From contig JAKSGN010000038.1 of assembly GCA_024180945.1 (NCBI GenBank), forward strand, positions 1,488,001 through 1,552,000: DNA of 64,000 bases. The letters run 5' to 3'. The stretch is from Macrophomina tecta. Taxonomy: Eukaryota; Ascomycota; Dothideomycetes; Botryosphaeriales; Botryosphaeriaceae. This document shows positions 1 to 11,600 of this stretch, piece by piece (positions within the stretch are counted from its first letter, which is position 1; each line of letters starts with the position of its first letter). The notes beneath the pieces were generated by a model, which did no database searches, was not told where the DNA came from, and saw only the letters and a list, made by a program, of their open reading frames with translations. The position numbers and the translations under genes were made by a program.

Positions 1-246
1 GAGCAAATCCATCCTTATCCTCTTGAAAGATCTGGCCTGCCCGAAGAGTGTGACGAGTGGGCGACTTCGGGCGTCAGGAGGCACAGAGCGGGGCTGCAGA
101 GCTCCGTTGGACCCTTGCGGGGTAGTTCTCATCCCCCCTCCCGCCTACATTTCTTCTTGTCCTCTACACATCATCTAATCCCGACCACTGCATCACATCA
201 CTTACACAAGAGCCAATTGCACCGCACGTCCCTCAACACTGCCCAG

Positions 247-274
247 CACCACCACCACCACCACCACCACCACC
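247..274 (+). repeat. (CAC)n microsatellite abutting a start codon
   Basis: Nine CAC units plus one base run directly into the ATG of the OsmC-family gene at 275. The tract would lie in the 5' leader and puts an A at -3 and C residues around the start, a favourable context. A milder version of the same arrangement precedes the start at 62730. Length variation here would alter only the leader, not the protein. Confidence 0.85.
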
Positions 275-883
275 ATGGCCGACGCCGCAACCGCCCTGCG
301 CGCCAAGCAAGCGCCGCTCAAAGAATCCTACCGCGCCGACCCCTCCGCCGCAATCGTCACCCTCAAGTCTTCCGGCACGCTCGACAGCTCCTCCATAACC
401 TGCAAGCTGGATACCGGCCGCGCCATCGCCCAAGCCCAGTCCAAGATTGCCGGCCTGCACCCGCGCGCCGGCGGCGATGATCCCACCATCTCCGGCGAGC
501 TGTGCAGCGGCGACATGCTGCTCGAGGCACTCGTCGCCTGCGCCGGCGTCACCCTCAAGGCCGTCGCCACCGCGCTCGCTATCCCGCTGAAGGGCGGCAC
601 CGTCTTCGCCGAGGGCGATCTCGACTTCCGCGGCACCATGGGCGTTGATCGCGAGGCCCCCGTCGGCTTCAAGGCCATCCGGCTGGGCTTTGATCTGAAG
701 TTGGATGGCGAGCTGGGCGAGGATGGCGACGCCAGAATAGAGAAGCTGGGAAAGCTGACAGAGCGGTACTGCGTCGTGTTGCAGACCATTGTCAAGAAGC
801 CTGAAGTCAGCGTTAAGGTGATGGGTAACAGTGAGACGGAGGACGGCGTTGAGAAAGGGTATGCGTGGGGTCAGAAACTGTAA
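275..883 (+). CDS. OsmC-family protein (putative peroxiredoxin-like)
   Basis: This is a single-exon gene of 202 aa. Bacterial OsmC/Ohr proteins reduce organic hydroperoxides through two cysteines on facing helices. Here one cysteine (Cys89) lies in a hydrophobic helix, LEALVACAGVTLKAVA, and the second (Cys166) in ERYCVVLQTIVKKPEV, the two places where the family carries its reactive pair. The length fits fungal OsmC-like proteins, which have an N-terminal extension of about 50 residues. I see no clear targeting signal. The start at 275 follows a CAC repeat and is the first ATG of the open frame. Peroxidase activity is inferred from the family only. Many fungal members are uncharacterised, so a role in peroxide detoxification is likely but not shown. 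Confidence 0.85.
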   Translation: MADAATALRAKQAPLKESYRADPSAAIVTLKSSGTLDSSSITCKLDTGRAIAQAQSKIAGLHPRAGGDDPTISGELCSGDMLLEALVACAGVTLKAVATALAIPLKGGTVFAEGDLDFRGTMGVDREAPVGFKAIRLGFDLKLDGELGEDGDARIEKLGKLTERYCVVLQTIVKKPEVSVKVMGNSETEDGVEKGYAWGQKL

Positions 884-1741
884 ATATCCTCCAACTCATA
901 GATGCAAGTAACATACATACATCCACACTGAAACTCGCCGGAGAATCCCCTGTACGACACGGACCCTTGCAGCATATCGGATCCGCTAACAACGCTACAC
1001 AATGATGGCCTACATCAAAAGTATCCAAACTAGCATTTCCCACGCTCCTCTCATTCTTGTATCTCTCAAGGCTCACGATCCCACCCAAGGAAATACACCC
1101 CCGCCGCCCGCAGAGTCAACGGCACCCTGGAATGCCGTTTGAGTACCACAAACCAACATTTCCCTGTTGCACTCGTTCTACCCTGGCCGTCCCGTCTCCG
1201 CTTTTCCAGCTACGGTCTTGAAGCCTCAGCCTCTAGCAGGATAGCGAGAGCAAAAGAATCCACAATGTCCCAGCCGTCACATCCGCCCGTGATGCAGGAA
1301 CGCTACGAGAAGTCTGCGGTGCTCAAGGAGCTTGATGAAGACGAAGATATTCGGAGATAAGGTTGTATTCAAGAGCAAAAGCCAACGTACGAGGCACGGA
1401 AGATAGCGATGGAAACGGAAGGAGAATGAAAATCAACTAAGAAAGATCTAGCGTGCATGGCCTGCCTCTGAATGCCAATGGCGGTATCAAGCACTCACCC
1501 TCCGTGGTACCTGCTCGTGAAAATTCGGCTACGTGATAGTCCAACCCTACCCTAAGACTTGGGTTCTCTTCTTTGACCTCGGCCACTGTTTATGTCTGCC
1601 TCCGCTAAGGGACACACTCCAGATATCCCTGAGGCAGAAGTACAGCGGCAATCCACAGCCATACACGAGAGGCGGTATATCAATACCGCGCCACGGACAG
1701 CCCACTATGTCTATCAACTTCCTTCCACAATTTTGCCACAG

Positions 1742-2169
1742 CGTGTTCTGATTCCACCTACGCTTCCACCCTCAAGACCCTCTCCTCGAGCTTCAACCCA
1801 ACGCAGGCTCAACATCCCCAGCACTTCCAGAACCGCTACTCCCCAGGCACCGGCGCCCGCAACCATGAAGTCATGGAGGTCGTCAACGATTTGCGCAACA
1901 AAATCTCTACCCTGCGCACCGAAGTAACTCTACTGCGCCAGGACTTCCCTCGTCCCAATGAGGCGAACAAGGGCCTCGAAGTCGCGTGCGTGGCTAGCCG
2001 ACATCCTATGTCTTCCCACCAACCGGATCGTAAAGAGTGCAACGCTCGCGCTCGTGCCCACAACTCAAAAATCAACGCTAAGAGTAGAAAGAAGAAGACT
2101 TTGGCGCCTCTCTTCTCCGCACGCGCGCATGCGCGGGCCGATCAGGGGTTTCCGGCTGCTAGTGTATGA
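1742..2169 (+). pseudogene. Possible exon of an unknown coiled-coil protein or remnant
   Basis: A frame opens after an AG acceptor-like site (gccacag, ending 1741). It encodes a Ser-rich stretch and then an amphipathic helix, MEVVNDLRNKISTLRTEV, with regular leucine spacing, followed by a basic tail. No upstream exon joins in frame: the obvious ATG at 1592 with a GTATAT donor at 1675 gives the wrong phase. That mismatch makes a decayed gene as likely as an expressed one. The helix resembles one at about 4700 in pattern, suggesting a shared origin. I do not recognise the family. Confidence 0.2.
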
Positions 2170-4579
2170 CTTCTTCGAGCTTGCGCCGTCGCGGCATGCT
2201 GATATATTGTGGGAGCTCGGCTACGAGGATTTGAATCCGGGCTGGGCGAATTTCATATGCAGGATGGCTATCTGATTGCCTGCTGGACTGAGCGATCGGG
2301 TTTAGCGCGCGGGCCGGAGGATTACAAACATTCGCGCGGTCATTCATGGACACTCGTTTCCGGAGCGGAGAAATGCGTTAGGGATTGGGACAGGCGTCCT
2401 CGAAGACACATTTTCAATGACCTTTTTCTTCGGTGCACAAGAAAGATGTGGCAAGTTCAAGGGATAAAAAGGAGTCAGTAGGGGGAGCAAGTTACGTAGC
2501 AAGGTGGTACAGGTGCAGAACAATAAGAGACAGCCGGAAGCTATGCGGTTGACGGTTCTCCAGCAGTCACTTAGACGCACTTTACTGCTCTTGGCTCCAT
2601 ATGAGCTGAGTATTCTCAGCTTAGCATGATGCAAAATGGAAGATGGGAAGAGTCTTTGGCGAGCTGGGTTGCGGTATTCCGGGTAAAGAATGGCAAGGCC
2701 GTGGAACGTTCAATACTGTTATTTGAGTGCATGCGCTCAGGCTGTAAGGGTACTGCTCCGCTCAGTAAATGAATACTGGTATGAAGCGCATCGTGAGAAA
2801 CTTTTATTTAGTAGTGACAAACCTGCCCGAAAAATTGTTAAAAATGCAGGCTTCTCTTGATCCCTGTGCTCCCCTTTCCCAACCACCTCCGTCCGCCCTT
2901 GGTCAAATCGCAGATTGCTGACAGAGCTCGTCTCGGCATAAGTCAGTATATGTCCACGAACGGATGACTCTTTCAAATATTAGTGATTTGACGCTGTTAA
3001 ACAGAGATGCCGCCGCTTCTCTAATCACGAAAAGCTAGGATACTGGAAGAAAGCCTGGGGGCATACGAGCCCGGTAATTCACCTCCCCCTTCGCCTACGG
3101 GCATTCAACATCAGTCCTTGTGGTCCAGTTGTATGCGCATCATAAAATCACTGGAAATTCTGCTAATTTTGGCAGCAGCCTTCTTTAAACCTCACTAAGG
3201 GTGAACAGGCCCGAGCAAATAATAAAAATTCCAATAAGTTTAAGTTTCTTCGCCCGTCTGGAGCAGAAGGTTGTATTTTGCTTTCCTGCGAGTCTGGGCC
3301 TTGCTCTTCCTTTACCTGTACCGCTAAGCATGAGGGCTGTAGTGAATTTGAAGGTATACTGAAGAGCAGATGCCTTCTATCCGGCTTGCAGCGCTTTGCG
3401 AAGGTGGTGATTGTACATAGTACATGGCCGGGGGCAGTCATGGGGTACTGCCTTTACCGTCCATATGTGAGCAAAGAAGATATGGCTGGGTATATAGACC
3501 TCAGCATCGGCGGCACACACTAACTCAAAACCACTCCGATTCACTTCACGTTCAGAGCAATGTCTTGCCATGGCACCAAAGACCATGGAAGACAGCGATC
3601 TGCGGTCCACTATGGCCGGTATGTCCAAGCTGTCCACTGAGCAACACTTTTGATCCTTTACTCTGCGTCAAATGTGACCCCTCCTATCCGAAGAGTAGCA
3701 ATTCCATGTGTCAAGGCGAGCCACAGCCGCCCAACTTCGCCAAAATTGCGTCAGCGTCCGAAGACACGATGGGTGCAGCCCTTCACCTACACAACGTTGC
3801 AGGGTCTTCAAACGTCACTCAGAACGAGATTCTGAGCGCCATCGACAAAACTTTGCTCTCCGTGCGGACGAACAAGATCCACCCGAGCTTAGACGGACGG
3901 TTCCCGGTGTCATGTGCCCCATCGGTTAGTAGAAGGTAGGTATGCTCAAAGGGTTGGGAGAGATTCCTGAGAATGATACGGCGTCTGGCAAAATAGGTCA
4001 GCTCAAGGTGGCCGTCGGACTTGTGCGGATCCCACTGCTCTAAAAAAAAAAAAGGTCGCATATGATTCGAACAGCCGCCAGCAGCTTTTCGGTAGGATCA
4101 TTCAAGAAGAGAATCTTTCTGACACTTGAAACTCACTAATTCATGGTTGTGTGGCCAGCCATTAAACGAAGGCGCCAATTCTGGAATAGTTTCTATTGCA
4201 CAAAGTCAGAGTGCCTGTCGTCTTGCGCATAGGTGAGGAGGTGCTGAAAGATAGAACGAAGAACAGACATATGGCCTTAGAGGAAGTGAGCGGAACCATA
4301 AGCTAATAAATGAAGGGGCCTTACGCGACCGTCGGCAGCTCAGTTCATTATTCGCAAACTCTCATCCACGCGCGACTCACCACCCACCTCAACACCTTGT
4401 CTCCGCACGAAGAGGCACTTTTCTACATGCGACACAAACACAAGTGCCACGACTTACGGCAGTCTTCCACCATGGGATGGTACGTACACCGAGCCCACTG
4501 TTCGTCTCTTCGCCCTCATCCACTCCGGCCCACCTACCTCACCACACCTGTCCGCAAAATAACTGAGCTAAGCCTTCAG

Positions 4580-4897
4580 ACAAAGTGGCAGCTTGACTTC
4601 GACAATATCGCCTTTACCTTCGACACCCTGGCGCAAGAGGTCGAGTGCTTCCGGAGCGCCAATGCGCCGGACGCTCGCGAACTGAGGACCATAGACGCTA
4701 TCGGCAGTCTGCGCACCAGCATCATGACCATGCAGACTGACTTCACAATGACGCGCTCTGACGTGGCTGTGCTCTGCTGTGGAGTTGATGCTCTGCACAA
4801 CAGCACGTCCCGTAACACCGAACGCGACAGGCGCTTCCGCACGATGAAGGAACGATCCTCGTCGGGCACGCTCTCTTGCGCTCTGCTCACGAATTGA
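4580..4897 (+). pseudogene. Possible exon of an unknown coiled-coil protein or remnant
   Basis: Following a good intron-like segment (GTACGT at 4480, CTGAG-type branch region, CAG ending 4579; 100 bp), the frame encodes about 105 aa. It includes LRTIDAIGSLRTSIMTMQTD, an amphipathic helix resembling the one in the candidate exon near 1880. The upstream frame in the matching phase has an ATG directly against the donor but no convincing first exon. It could be a real but diverged orphan gene or a remnant. Confidence 0.22.
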
Positions 4898-5658
4898 ATT
4901 ATGAGTGCAATCTTGAAGCATGCGAGAGAAATGGCAGTATGACCGCAGAGAGCATTCCCTTTGTCTCAATGGGTCCCGCGACGGTCAACGCGCGCCCACA
5001 CCCTCATCCCGGACCCTCCTCTTAGAGTCGAAGATATAAATACGCTTAGCGCTGCTCGACTAGAGAAATTCTAGGAGAATTGAACTTCAGGCTACTAGTA
5101 GTGAGGATGAAATGCGGTCGAGGTTCGACAAGGCCATTCGTGTGCCGGACATCTGAGATCATTGGCCACTTCTTTCTGAGCGGAGAGAACCCTAGGATAT
5201 ATGTACCACTAAATCAATCCGATAGGGATCTTCCAAAGACAGAATCTTAACTTTTATTTTCTTCTGACTCGCCCAAGACCCTTACGCCGCGCCCACAAGC
5301 ACAAAAGTAAATACAAATCACCCAAGTGACACCTGGCCACCAACTGTCAACAGCCTTCCCTTCCTTCCATTCTATCGAAGAAAGTTCATGTCAGCATTTC
5401 CCCCGCTCCAACGTCGCTCTTATCCAGCCTTTCTACTCTTAATAAAACCCCCACCTCGGCCTTACTTTTTGTCCGCCCTCTCAACAAAGTAAAGCCCAGC
5501 CAAGCGCATCCAACCACTCGACCTGGTATCTCTTTACTCCCAGCCCCAGGCACGTCCAACTCTGCTTGCGTACCCACGAGACGAAAGTCCCAAGACGCCA
5601 ACTCCTCCCTGCACTTTCTCACCCCAACTGAACCACAATTATGCTTCTCTGCGCACGA

Positions 5659-8600
5659 TTATGTTCCGCCATGTCTCTGAACGCAATCCCACTCAAACTG
5701 CATTTGCTCTAGTTAACACGTCACCGGGCCTTTTTAACCTTATTTCGAGAAGAGAGGAGAAAAACTTACAACTTTCCCGTCGTCATCACCCGTATATACC
5801 GTCTGCGCCATGGGCAAAATACACGTAACCGCACCAGGATAATTGCCGCCATCCTCACGGCTCGGATCGACATGATTCAGACGCTTAATCAGCTCCAGAA
5901 TCCACTCGCCCGTACCCGGCTCGAGCGTCTTATGCCAGACATTGACGACGCCCCTGCGATGGCCGGTGAGGATGAGTTCTTTCTCGAGCCACTCATTGCC
6001 GACGCCCTCGTAGAAGGCGCACGAATAGACGGTGTCGTCCGGGTCGATCGAGTCGCACACGTCCTGGTCGAGCAGCAGGCGGCCATTGAGCGTGTACAGC
6101 AGCATGCGCGGGCCTGTGCAGAGCATGATGTGGCCGTTGACGTTGTTAATGCGCGCGCAGTTGATTGAGGCGCCGGGCTTTCCGATCTTGCGGACGAACT
6201 CGGAACGGTTGAGGTCCCAGAGGAAGACTTCTCCGCTCGTGTCGGCGGAGAGGAAGGTGCTAAACGCACGTGATGTGGCGAGGATTCTGACGGGATTGCG
6301 GTGCCCAAAAAAGCTGACTCTGGGTACGAGATCTACGGCCTTGGAGTGAAGAACGACATTCCAGACAGCCACGGTGCAGTCGGTGCCTGCGGTGATGAGG
6401 GTCCTGCCATCCACAAAAGTAGCACAGGAGATTTGGCCTTGGTGCAGATGCTCCCACAGGCCGATAAGCTTCTTGCTATCGGTGGCGTAAAATCTTACAC
6501 TGCCATCAGTGAAGCCCCACTCCATGTAACGGTCATAGCTCGGAGGAATGTTGATCCTGAACGCTGCGGAGCATAGAATGCGCTCCTGCTTCGGATGATA
6601 CGTCAAGCTTGCAACGGATTCATGCGCATCAAGGAGGGTGAAAGGAAGCCTTGTCAGAGACTCAGCCCCACTATCGAGTCTCTTCGGCTTCTGGGGGTCG
6701 CCACGAGGAGGATGAGGTTTCTGGAAGACCTGATGAGGGGTCTGCCCGAAGTTGTGGATGATACCAATGGTCGCCAGACGCTCAACCGGATCGTCAATAT
6801 TGTCCAGGTCCTTGGCGCCGTGATAAGAAAGGTAGTGGAACACGTTGGTGGCCTCCACTGCAGCATCACCTTGCTGCTTATATCCGAACACCAGGTCAAT
6901 CCACTTGTGGAGGTTCCTGGTGACATACGGGCTCTCCAAGGCTTCTCTATGCTTGGAAATGAAGATTTCAGGATCACCCTTGGCCCAGGGCGGAAGAACC
7001 ACGTCGTTGATCTTCTCGCCCGTCACTTGCTTGGTGCCAAAGTTGTAGCCGTTCATGTTCTTGAGGAATTCAGGCAGATAGAAGAATTCCGGAATAAGCT
7101 CACGAACATCTGTCATGTTGTCGCGAGACGCAGAATTCCATGCCTTTTCAATGGAATCGAATAGACGGTCTGCGTGGTCGAAGCTGCCTCCCTGAAGGAG
7201 AAGGTACGACTGCACGAAAGGTTGTAGGCGAATCAAGTATGAAGTGACAATCATAGCAGAGGAATAATGTGTACCATAATGGAAGACGGGGTTGGTGCCG
7301 TCGCTCATCTCCGCGAAGGTCTGATAACGCTCCTTGAAGTCGGCCTCTCTCTGTCGTGTCTGAGCACCCATGGGTTTGGAAAGATCTCTGAAAGTCTTCG
7401 GGTCGTTGAGATCCAGTTCTTCACTCGTATAGTCGGCAAGGACCCACGGGAATACCGGGTACTGGGTCAAATCGTTGAAAGTCCTGCCGGCCATAGTATT
7501 GACGAGCATTAAGTAATGGAAGTTGGAGATCTCTCCCTTCAACCATTTTTTCGTTGCAGGGTTCTGGGCCATAGGGTTGAAAGCGTTGACCCATTTCGAG
7601 GCCATCGATGGCGGTGCCTCCTCCGGAGTGCGAAGAGATTCCAACCGCCAAGCGTCCTCTGATTGCAATGCAGACGGACTTGTCACTTGAGGCGCCCTGG
7701 ATATAAGTTTCGCATGGAGTTCGTCTCGCAGCTTTGGTGCGATTGCTGTTAGAAGGTAGCTTCGTCCATCGGTGAAGAAAATTTCGATTGCGACATCGCG
7801 GAACAAGAAGCGCCTCTTTGAGATACTGATGACCTCTGGCCATTTCCAGTGGCGTGTGGTCTGCTCGCCGTCAACAATTTGAGGTCTTCTCTCGGTGGCC
7901 TTTTTCCCTGAAATCATCTGGACGTAACTGTCTCGCTCCTCAGGAGGGGCCTGCCATACACGGATGATTTCCCCATCGGATCTCTGGAAAAAGTTATCCA
8001 AAAGATAAAGTGAATCTTTTCCCAGGATTAGTAGGCCCTCACAAGCCTCCAACCCGACGATTCGGGAAACATTGAAGACGTGCTGGACTTGGTCGCCTGA
8101 TTGGAGTGAGCGCATGACCTTGCGATTCTTGTCCTCGAAGCCATCTTCGCCTTCGTTCGGATCAGCAACGAATTCGAAATCATCCTCTGCGGTCGAGTTG
8201 ACGGACGACTGGCTGACAGATCGATTTCTTCCGTTCTGACCATTACTTGTTGGGTGCGCGCTGTTGGGGGTGGCACTCGCAGCATCCGGGGTCGCTATTT
8301 GAGGTATGTTCGTCATCAGGCTGAGCTTCGTTTTAGGCACAGCTTCAGAGTCTCGCCGCTTTGGCTGATAATCGTCTTTTCGAGCAACGGTCTTGTCTGG
8401 TAGAATTCGCAGTCTCATTCTGTTTCTTCCTTCGGTTTCATCCAGCTGCCATTTCGTGATCTCCTCAGACTCAAAAAGCGCGCAGGGTTCACGCAACGAA
8501 CGATCGAGCTTTTCCAGAGCAGAAGCTAGGAACGTCAAGTTATCTTGTTGGTCCTGTTGTGCTCGCTGGTGCTTCAGGCGCTCTGCGGCGAAGATGTTGG

Positions 8601-11600
8601 CTCGCCAATGTGTGGTTGACACCTCGTGACGGTGCCAGGTATTATCAGCAGCAGCCTCTTCGGACTGCCATTGCTTCAAACGGTCGCGTCTCTTGCTGAC
8701 TCTGTTCTTCGCGCTTTCTTTTGTCTTGCGGTTTTCTTCTGTGACGAATTCCTTCCACGACTTGGACATCGCACCAAAGAACAAGCTGTCGAGATCGCCG
8801 CGATGATCATCGAGCCAGGCCAAAAATGCTTCGTTGTCCAGTTCTGTCAGCTTCATAAACTCGCCGAAAAGCTTCCTATGGTTGTTAGATGTTGTCTGGT
8901 TTAGTATCTGGGACGTTTCTGCGGGCTTTTGCACAAGCATCAACCTCCAAAAATCCGCGGCAGCGGCTCTCACACGAATATCTCCAGACACCAATTTTCT
9001 GTAGAGAAGGTAGCAAAGCAGCCTAAGATAGTCACCGTCCAGGTTTTCCGGGTGAAGAATAATAGTCTGCCAGTAAGCCATCTTATGGAGGAAAGCAACA
9101 GCCTCGGATTCGCCGTCAGGTTCATCTAAGTCAGAGAGACGAAGGAACGCTACGCGAAAGAAGACGGTGCGAATCGTGGAGATAGCTTGTGTACAGAGAC
9201 GGACTCCTTTCAGCTGAGCGACATCCGGGCGGTGTAGATAGTCAAGGATGGTTCCGATGAAGTCCAGAAGCGCCTCGGCCCCGTTCATGAACCATCCCTC
9301 AAAGACAGCTTCAGCCATGTGAAGTGTGTATCGAGCAAGATTAGTCAACACTCTTGGTTCGGACAGGAGGTCCTGGCGCAACTGCACCTCATTGGCGATA
9401 CTCTGCATGGTATGTAGGAGCACGTAGGATTCGAAGTAAGCCTGATGCTCCTGAAACCCTGGCGGTACTTTCAGGAAGAGCCCAAACCCGGTGAAATCTT
9501 TCTTGTGGAGTAATTGGTCAAGGAAGACGCCCACAACAAGCTCGAGCAAGGCTTGAACCACTGCATTGCCAACTTTCAGGTCCACGGGTCCCGACTTTTT
9601 CGGTGATAAAACGGTATGAAGCCGCGCTGAAGCAGCGGGATCTTTGGCTTTGTCGGAACTTATTAAGATGAAAGAGTTCCCTCGTCTGAGAGGTGTGGCA
9701 TCGGAAGCAGACGGACTGCGGGGTGCCTCAATTGGAGTAGTTCGAACTATGGAAGGCTGCCCGTCCCAAACACCTGCGTGCGGATTTATGAGTACGTCGT
9801 GCCCCTCGAATGTAAGAGCGGATCCGCGGGAATGAAGTTCGGTTTCCGCAGACACACTGTCGGAGGTGACGATGACCGGGTAGAGCACGAATAGGAGATC
9901 TTGGACGTAGTTTGAGGCGATTGCAAACTCCCGGAAATGAGACGACTTCATGTGGACATCAGCAAGGAACTGGATAATAGTATGCAATATTGCTGCATAG
10001 TCCACAAGTCTCTGTCTTGAGGAAGGCTGCTGGGGTTCTGCTGTTCGCTATTAGGATTAACGCTGCGACGTAAGAGTAAGAATACATACCTCTTGACGCG
10101 AGCTCACTTTCCAGTGACATGGATCGCTTCCTTCCAGTAGCTTTTGGTGGCGAAGGAGTAGGCCCTTTGGCGTCGGTTCCATTCTCTCCCTGGCTCGTGG
10201 CCGGCCGTTCGAGTGCTTCCTGCTGCTTCACAACTACCCGAAGGCCAGTTTCCAACATTGCCGTCATGGCCGGGAAGATGTCTGGATAAGCTATTGTGAT
10301 TTGGCCATTTGAAGAGAAGGCATCCATCAAGTTGTAGAGATCGAAATCCCTTTCAAAATTAATCTTTCCGACGTCGGCACCGAAAAGAATAGCAAAGCAA
10401 ATGGTCCAGACCGGTGGTGTATTCCACCAAGCCTTTAGCCTATGCTTAAGATTGGTGAAGCCGCCATCCCTGGTGAATTTCTTGACGAAGTGTGGGCCTT
10501 GTATGACCAAAAGACGTGCCAGAATCCGCATCGTGGGGACGATTACCCGAGCATCATTCTCGGCGAGAAGGTAAACCAGCCACTGGCCCAAATCAGCCAT
10601 CTCATCCGATAGATCGAAGCAGTGCCCTACCTTGTTGGTGACAGTCTTCGCAAAGCGTCGAATTTCCGTCGCACTTGCATCATCACACAAGAAATCTGCG
10701 TATGCTTCCAACACTCTGACGCCAAGCTCCTTCTTGGATAGCTTCTCTGACTCGTTCTGGAGATTGGGTGTCATGGGCCTGAAGGACGGGCTGGAATGCG
10801 GTAATAACGGTTGCGTTGGCGCTCTCTTCAATTGTCGGGCACTACTGCTGGAGCGTAGCGGGCGATTAACCAGTGTCCTGCTCTCTTGCAGCGCAAACGT
10901 GATGAAAAGAGCAAGTGATCTAAGTATATCCGAAGATACGCTGCATTTAAGGAGAGCTTTAAATGCATTTAGAAAATGGGGAAAGACGTCATGGGTAAAT
11001 GACTCTCCTTTCAGCGCATCCAGGAGTCGTTTTATGATGCCTGCATTTATATTAGTTATCTTCCTAGAAGGCTTCTGAGAATCGGGAACGTACGCATACG
11101 GGTAAGACGTTTAGCGTTGAATACATGGTACTTGCTGTCTTTAGCAAAACACTCGAATTGCCGATAGTACAGCTTTTGGGTGTCAGCCGAGCATTTCCGC
11201 CAAATGTCAAAGTCTATCAAGAGAGCCCGATACGCAAGGGGGTTGATGATCTTGGACTCTTGTGGTCTATTCTCTTCAAACCCAACGAATCGGAGAATGA
11301 GTTGCAGTAGTTCGTAGGACAACGTCTCGTGATCGGGATCTTCAATCTGCCCAGTTGTCGATGTGCCAGAAACTGAACCTAACCCGAGCTTGTCACGAAG
11401 TAGAGCAGCCAGGACGGCAAATCCATGTTCTCTCTCCATGGCCTCACTATTTCGCCAATTCTCATGAACAGATTCGAACATGATCTGAACGGCTGTCATC
11501 AAGGCGTTCCTGGTAGTTGCCAGTTCAACGAGCTTCAATCCGATTGCTGTAGTGCCACCGACTCTCCAGCTCGCATCGTCCAGTGACTGAGGCACGACGA

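Larger units (their letters stand above)
884..5658. other. Gene-poor interval between convergent genes
   Basis: This stretch of 4.8 kb lies between the ends of the OsmC gene and the BEACH gene. I see no open frame with a recognisable domain. It holds scattered short frames, an A-tract near 4041-4053, a small frame at 1265-1360 (31 aa, ending ELDEDEDIRR) that I cannot support, and two coiled-coil-like candidate exons listed separately. It may contain gene remnants or a small multi-exon gene I could not assemble. Confidence 0.5.

Noticed and set aside
4041..4072. A TTCGAATC sequence followed by a long T run on the minus strand, like the 3' end of a tRNA
   Set aside because: The bases beside the loop do not pair as a T stem, no box A or acceptor partner is found upstream, and no cloverleaf can be built.
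9959..11040. Treating the middle part of the BEACH locus as a separate small gene
   Set aside because: Its frame joins the flanking exons in phase through two short introns with clear GT-AG signals, and its sequence continues the same protein.
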